In this document: in pieces, positions 63,560 to 64,000 of the stretch
Layout of the letters: each line of letters begins with the position of its first letter
How positions within the stretch are numbered: the stretch's first letter is position 1
Assembly: GCF_014695915.1 (NCBI RefSeq)
Contig: NZ_JACJPF010000111.1
Coordinates: 53,767 to 117,766 of the forward strand
DNA: 64,000 bases
From: Trichocoleus sp. FACHB-40
GTDB lineage: Bacteria > Cyanobacteriota > Cyanobacteriia > Cyanobacteriales > FACHB-T130
Reading direction: 5' to 3'
Program-made: the position numbers and the translations under genes
The notes under the pieces: generated by a model
What the model was told of the DNA's origin: nothing
Seen by the model: only the letters and a program-made list of their open reading frames with translations
Database searches by the model: none

Positions 63560-64000
63560 GAAAGTTTAGGCACGCTATCCGAGAATAAAATGCCTCATTA
63601 GACTTCTATAATCTCTAATTTGCTATTGTTTAACTTTTAACCATCCCTTCTCTTTCCGATAGAAAACTTCAACTCAATTTCTTTGAAACCGGGTTGATAC
63701 TCTCTTTCCTTACTTCAGTCAATTAACTCTACAGCTAATTCCGGCTTCTTCTTAAATTCTGTATCTCATCGAAGCGTTTACATCATTTATTGAAGTAAGG
63801 GGGTATGGCTGCGGGAGTTATCTGTTTCATTCCTCAGACTTTGGCGTGAAAAGCTTGCTGTCCCAGTATGATACTCTCATTGGCTCTTATCCCTCTTCTG
63901 TCACTCTCCGAAGAGAGAAAATAGGAAACAAGCAAAATTATCCAGAAGCGTAAAAGGGTTTAAATTGATTCATTGCATTAATTAAATGATTGAAACCCAA

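Overview
The window is chromosomal DNA of a filamentous-type cyanobacterium. Evidence: the octamer GCGATCGC (HIP1) recurs throughout; the genes include chlI (Mg-chelatase), desA (acyl-lipid delta-12 desaturase), a PucC-like BCH transporter, an HHL1-like protein and LL-diaminopimelate aminotransferase (dapL); and intergenic DNA is full of heptamer arrays and small inverted-repeat elements of the kind common in filamentous cyanobacteria. No rRNA, tRNA, CRISPR array or complete insertion sequence was seen.

Layout. 0-3 kb: 3' part of a Uma2-family gene, a 54-bp perfect palindrome, a Doc-type toxin with an AbrB/MazE-like antitoxin carrying a 71-bp inserted element, and a GT1 glycosyltransferase. 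3-9.6 kb: penicillin-binding protein 1C, a GH15 glucoamylase gene split by a 230-bp non-autonomous element, and a pentapeptide-repeat protein. 9.9-15 kb: Mut7-C RNase-like protein, aminotransferase, Old Yellow Enzyme, thioredoxin divergent from an ArsR-family regulator with two candidate operators, and a glutamine amidotransferase. 15-24 kb: a galactoside/Leloir cluster (GH2 hydrolase, galT, M24-like protein, later galK) interspersed with a DUF6745 gene and a CrtX-like glycosyltransferase. 24-32 kb: small genes, a collapsed CrtO-like pseudogene, DUF4383 membrane protein, dapL, an MCE/Mla lipid-transport pair and chlI. 32-44 kb: signalling genes, namely a CHASE2-Ser/Thr kinase and a stressosome operon (RsbR, RsbS, RsbT, an RsbT-SpoIIE fusion) followed by two hybrid histidine kinases. 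44-51 kb: gap, ppsA (its coding sequence carries a heptamer-repeat insertion), a P-type ATPase remnant, a degenerate P-loop protein, a ChaN-like protein and an inositol monophosphatase family protein. 51-57.6 kb: BCH transporter, aldo/keto reductase, methyltransferase-like membrane protein, desA and a GT4 glycosyltransferase. 57.6-62 kb: the most unusual locus, a PD-(D/E)XK (HSDR_N-like) domain fused to a ParA ATPase, overlapping by 4 bp a ParB-like protein with an internal 66-residue duplication and a C-terminal Rho_N/SAP-like motif; a second, solo ParA lies 1.1 kb away on the other strand. 62-64 kb: a cupin, a small membrane protein and a decayed transposase fragment.

How genes work together: galT and galK supply two Leloir steps, with a GH2 enzyme that could liberate the sugar; gap and ppsA are both central carbon genes on the same strand; RsbR-S-T-phosphatase form a partner-switching sensor whose likely outputs are the two downstream hybrid kinases; the MCE protein and its ATPase form part of a lipid transporter whose permease is not in the window. 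A strong theme is small repeats entering genes: at least four coding sequences (antitoxin, glucoamylase, ppsA, PBP1C) carry small repeat insertions, and the C-terminus of the P-loop protein is made by a repeat array.
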